Source: Bacteroidota bacterium
GTDB lineage: Bacteria > Bacteroidota > Bacteroidia > Chitinophagales > Chitinophagaceae
Length of the DNA stretch: 6,423 nucleotides
Direction: 5' to 3'
Assembly (NCBI GenBank): GCA_023392185.1
Contig: JAEVZP010000188.1
Coordinates: forward strand, 1 to 6,423
The notes beneath the pieces are model-generated. The model made no database searches. It was not told the origin of the DNA and saw only the letters and a program-made list of their open reading frames with translations. The position numbers and the translations under genes are program-made. Shown here one piece after another: positions 5,080 to 6,423 of this stretch; within the stretch, counting starts at the first letter, position 1, and the number at the start of each line of letters is the position of its first letter.

Positions 5080-6423
5080 ATGAAAAACATTCTTTTTACT
5101 TTTCTCATTTTGTGCGGTGTATCCGTGATCCAAGCCCAACCTCTCTTTCTGCCACCTTCCCTCAATACCTTACGCAACGACTATGTGAATGGTTTTACAG
5201 AATATAAAGGCAACTTTTATTTCTGTGGTCAACAGACAAACGGCAGCAATAGCCCTACAAGAGATTCGGTAAAAGGTTTTTGCATTAAAACCAATGCTTC
5301 CGGACAACTGCTGCAAAGAATTGATCTGAGTGGCGTGCTGGGTACACCTTACGTAAGGGTGGAAGCAGTGGGTCATTACGCAGATCATATTAATCTGGCC
5401 GGTGCGACAGGTTTTTTCGATTCGCTGGAGAATCAGCCCCATTTTAATAAGGTTTTTGTACTACGTCTGGATACAAACCTGAATTTCAATCTTCTCGATA
5501 CTTTCAGTTATGGTCTCAATAATTCTACCAGCGTGTACACCTTTAAGACCGAATTTCTGCAGAACAAGATCGTTATGGCCTTTAGTTCCACGCTTGGATG
5601 GTTAAGCACGGGTGCCGGCTACTCTTATGTTACGATTTACGATTGCAATAAACGTCAATTTGCATCCAGACGCATTGATAGTGCTTTTATAAACGTGCCG
5701 CTGTACTCAGATAACAATAGCCTTATCGGTATGACTAAACACTCGGAGCGTGCAGTTGTGCTCTCGGTAGCGAATTCCTATCGGTCTGGCACAACTGGCC
5801 TATCACAAGTAAGTAGCAGTCTTTTGTTGGTTGATACCACAATCACCCTTTTGGAACGTATAGACACACTCGAATTTCAACCTCTGGATACCTTCAATAA
5901 ATGGCCCTTAAGTTTTGTCAATCAAAGTTTAAAGCACCCTGTGGGCACTTATTTTCTCGGACCGGTTATGACAAACGGCAGCGCCTCCTGGCTTGGACTT
6001 GCAAAGTTGAACCACCGGCGCGATACCGTACTGACAACACGTTCCTTACTGCCGCGCATATATACAAGTGATTCTTTCGCGGACCCGGCTTTAAAAATGC
6101 CATTGCTCCTATTGAAAAATCAGAAGGAAATAGTAGTGTTTGGCAGTAGCAATCATGACCTCCAGGTTATATCGCATCCAATTAATATGCGGGTTGCGAA
6201 GTACGATACCAGTTTAAAACTGCTCTGGCACCGGACCGTCAAAGGGCCTGATAAAACCTTTATACCGTTTGGCATTTATGAATTGTCTGACAACCGGCTC
6301 ATGGTACTGGCTTCCGCTTATAACTACACGACTCGTTCAACCATAGACAGCAACTACAATTTACTACGTCTTTGTCCTCGACAGCACTGGTGCGCCCCTA
6401 AGCACTTTTAATCTACCCTCTCC
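5080..6423 (+). CDS. Secreted seven-repeat (beta-propeller-like) protein, probable frameshift, C-terminus outside window
   Basis: This is an exported protein of unknown function. The ATG at 5080 begins a signal peptide (MKNILFTFLILCGVSVIQA, cleavage likely after Ala19); the upstream sequence is A-rich with no Shine-Dalgarno. The mature part is built from units of about 60 residues. Each has a hydrophobic strand ending in small residues (FYFCG 46-50, INLAG 104-108, IVMAF 164-168, VVLSV 226-230, YFLG 291-294, IVVFG 351-355, LMVLA 408-411) followed by a strand with a turn such as VLRLDTNLNFNLLDTF (127-142) or VAKYDTSLKLLWHRTV (372-387). This suggests a seven-bladed propeller. The uncorrected frame stops at 6409-6411 after 443 residues, but its last 15 or so residues look unnatural. 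The +1 frame there reads YVFVLDSTGAPLSTFNLPS and stays open to the edge, giving the missing half of repeat seven. A type IX secretion sorting domain may follow outside the window; this is only an inference. GC is visibly lower than in the other genes. Confidence 0.85.
6347..6380 (+). other. Probable one-base frameshift site
   Basis: Frame 0 reads sensibly to about STIDSNYNL (residues 420-428) and then gives LRLCPRQHWCAPKHF and a stop. The +1 frame is closed by TAG at 6344-6346, but downstream of it gives repeat-like sequence from TAC 6365 to the window end. One surplus base between 6347 and about 6380, for example C6364, would join the two frames as YNL-YVFVLDSTG. A sequencing or assembly error and a genuine mutation look the same here. 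Confidence 0.78.

Overview
The window looks like a piece of a Bacteroidota chromosome, perhaps Chitinophagales or Saprospirales by overall feel. The clues are: no start codon has a Shine-Dalgarno sequence, the secreted proteins have typical Bacteroidota signal peptides, and one gene fuses a peptidase-like domain, a TolB-like propeller and an Omp85-type outer-membrane barrel. The lineage is an inference and no marker gene is present.

Layout. (1) Positions 1-406, minus strand: the N-terminal 135 residues of a metallo-beta-lactamase-fold hydrolase, cut by the window edge. (2) Positions 492-3824, plus strand, divergent from it: a 1110-residue secreted, three-part outer-membrane protein. (3) Positions 3825-4093: a convergent intergenic region holding two oppositely oriented clusters of a GTTGGA-spaced array of tiny perfect palindromes, an AT-rich core between them, and a 16-bp hairpin that overlaps the next gene's stop codon. 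(4) Positions 4081-4869, minus strand: a nitrilase-superfamily omega-amidase of the YafV/NIT2 type. (5) Positions 4870-5079: a divergent intergenic gap without a convincing promoter. (6) Positions 5080 to the right edge, plus strand: a secreted repeat protein that is visibly lower in GC than the other genes.

The genes do not form an obvious pathway. The amidase and the MBL hydrolase are cytoplasmic housekeeping-type enzymes. The two plus-strand genes encode exported proteins and are separated by an opposite-strand gene, so they are not one operon.

Three things merit a second look. First, the palindrome array at 3834-4093 has stems that change sequence from unit to unit while both arms remain complementary, which suggests selection for folding. 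Second, the last gene carries a probable one-base frameshift between 6347 and about 6380: the +1 frame restores a seventh copy of a roughly 60-residue repeat and stays open to the window end, so the apparent stop at 6409-6411 is probably not the true end. Third, the large fusion protein has a peptidase-like domain whose zinc-binding HExxH appears to be lost, and it has no recognisable POTRA domains in front of its Omp85-like barrel.
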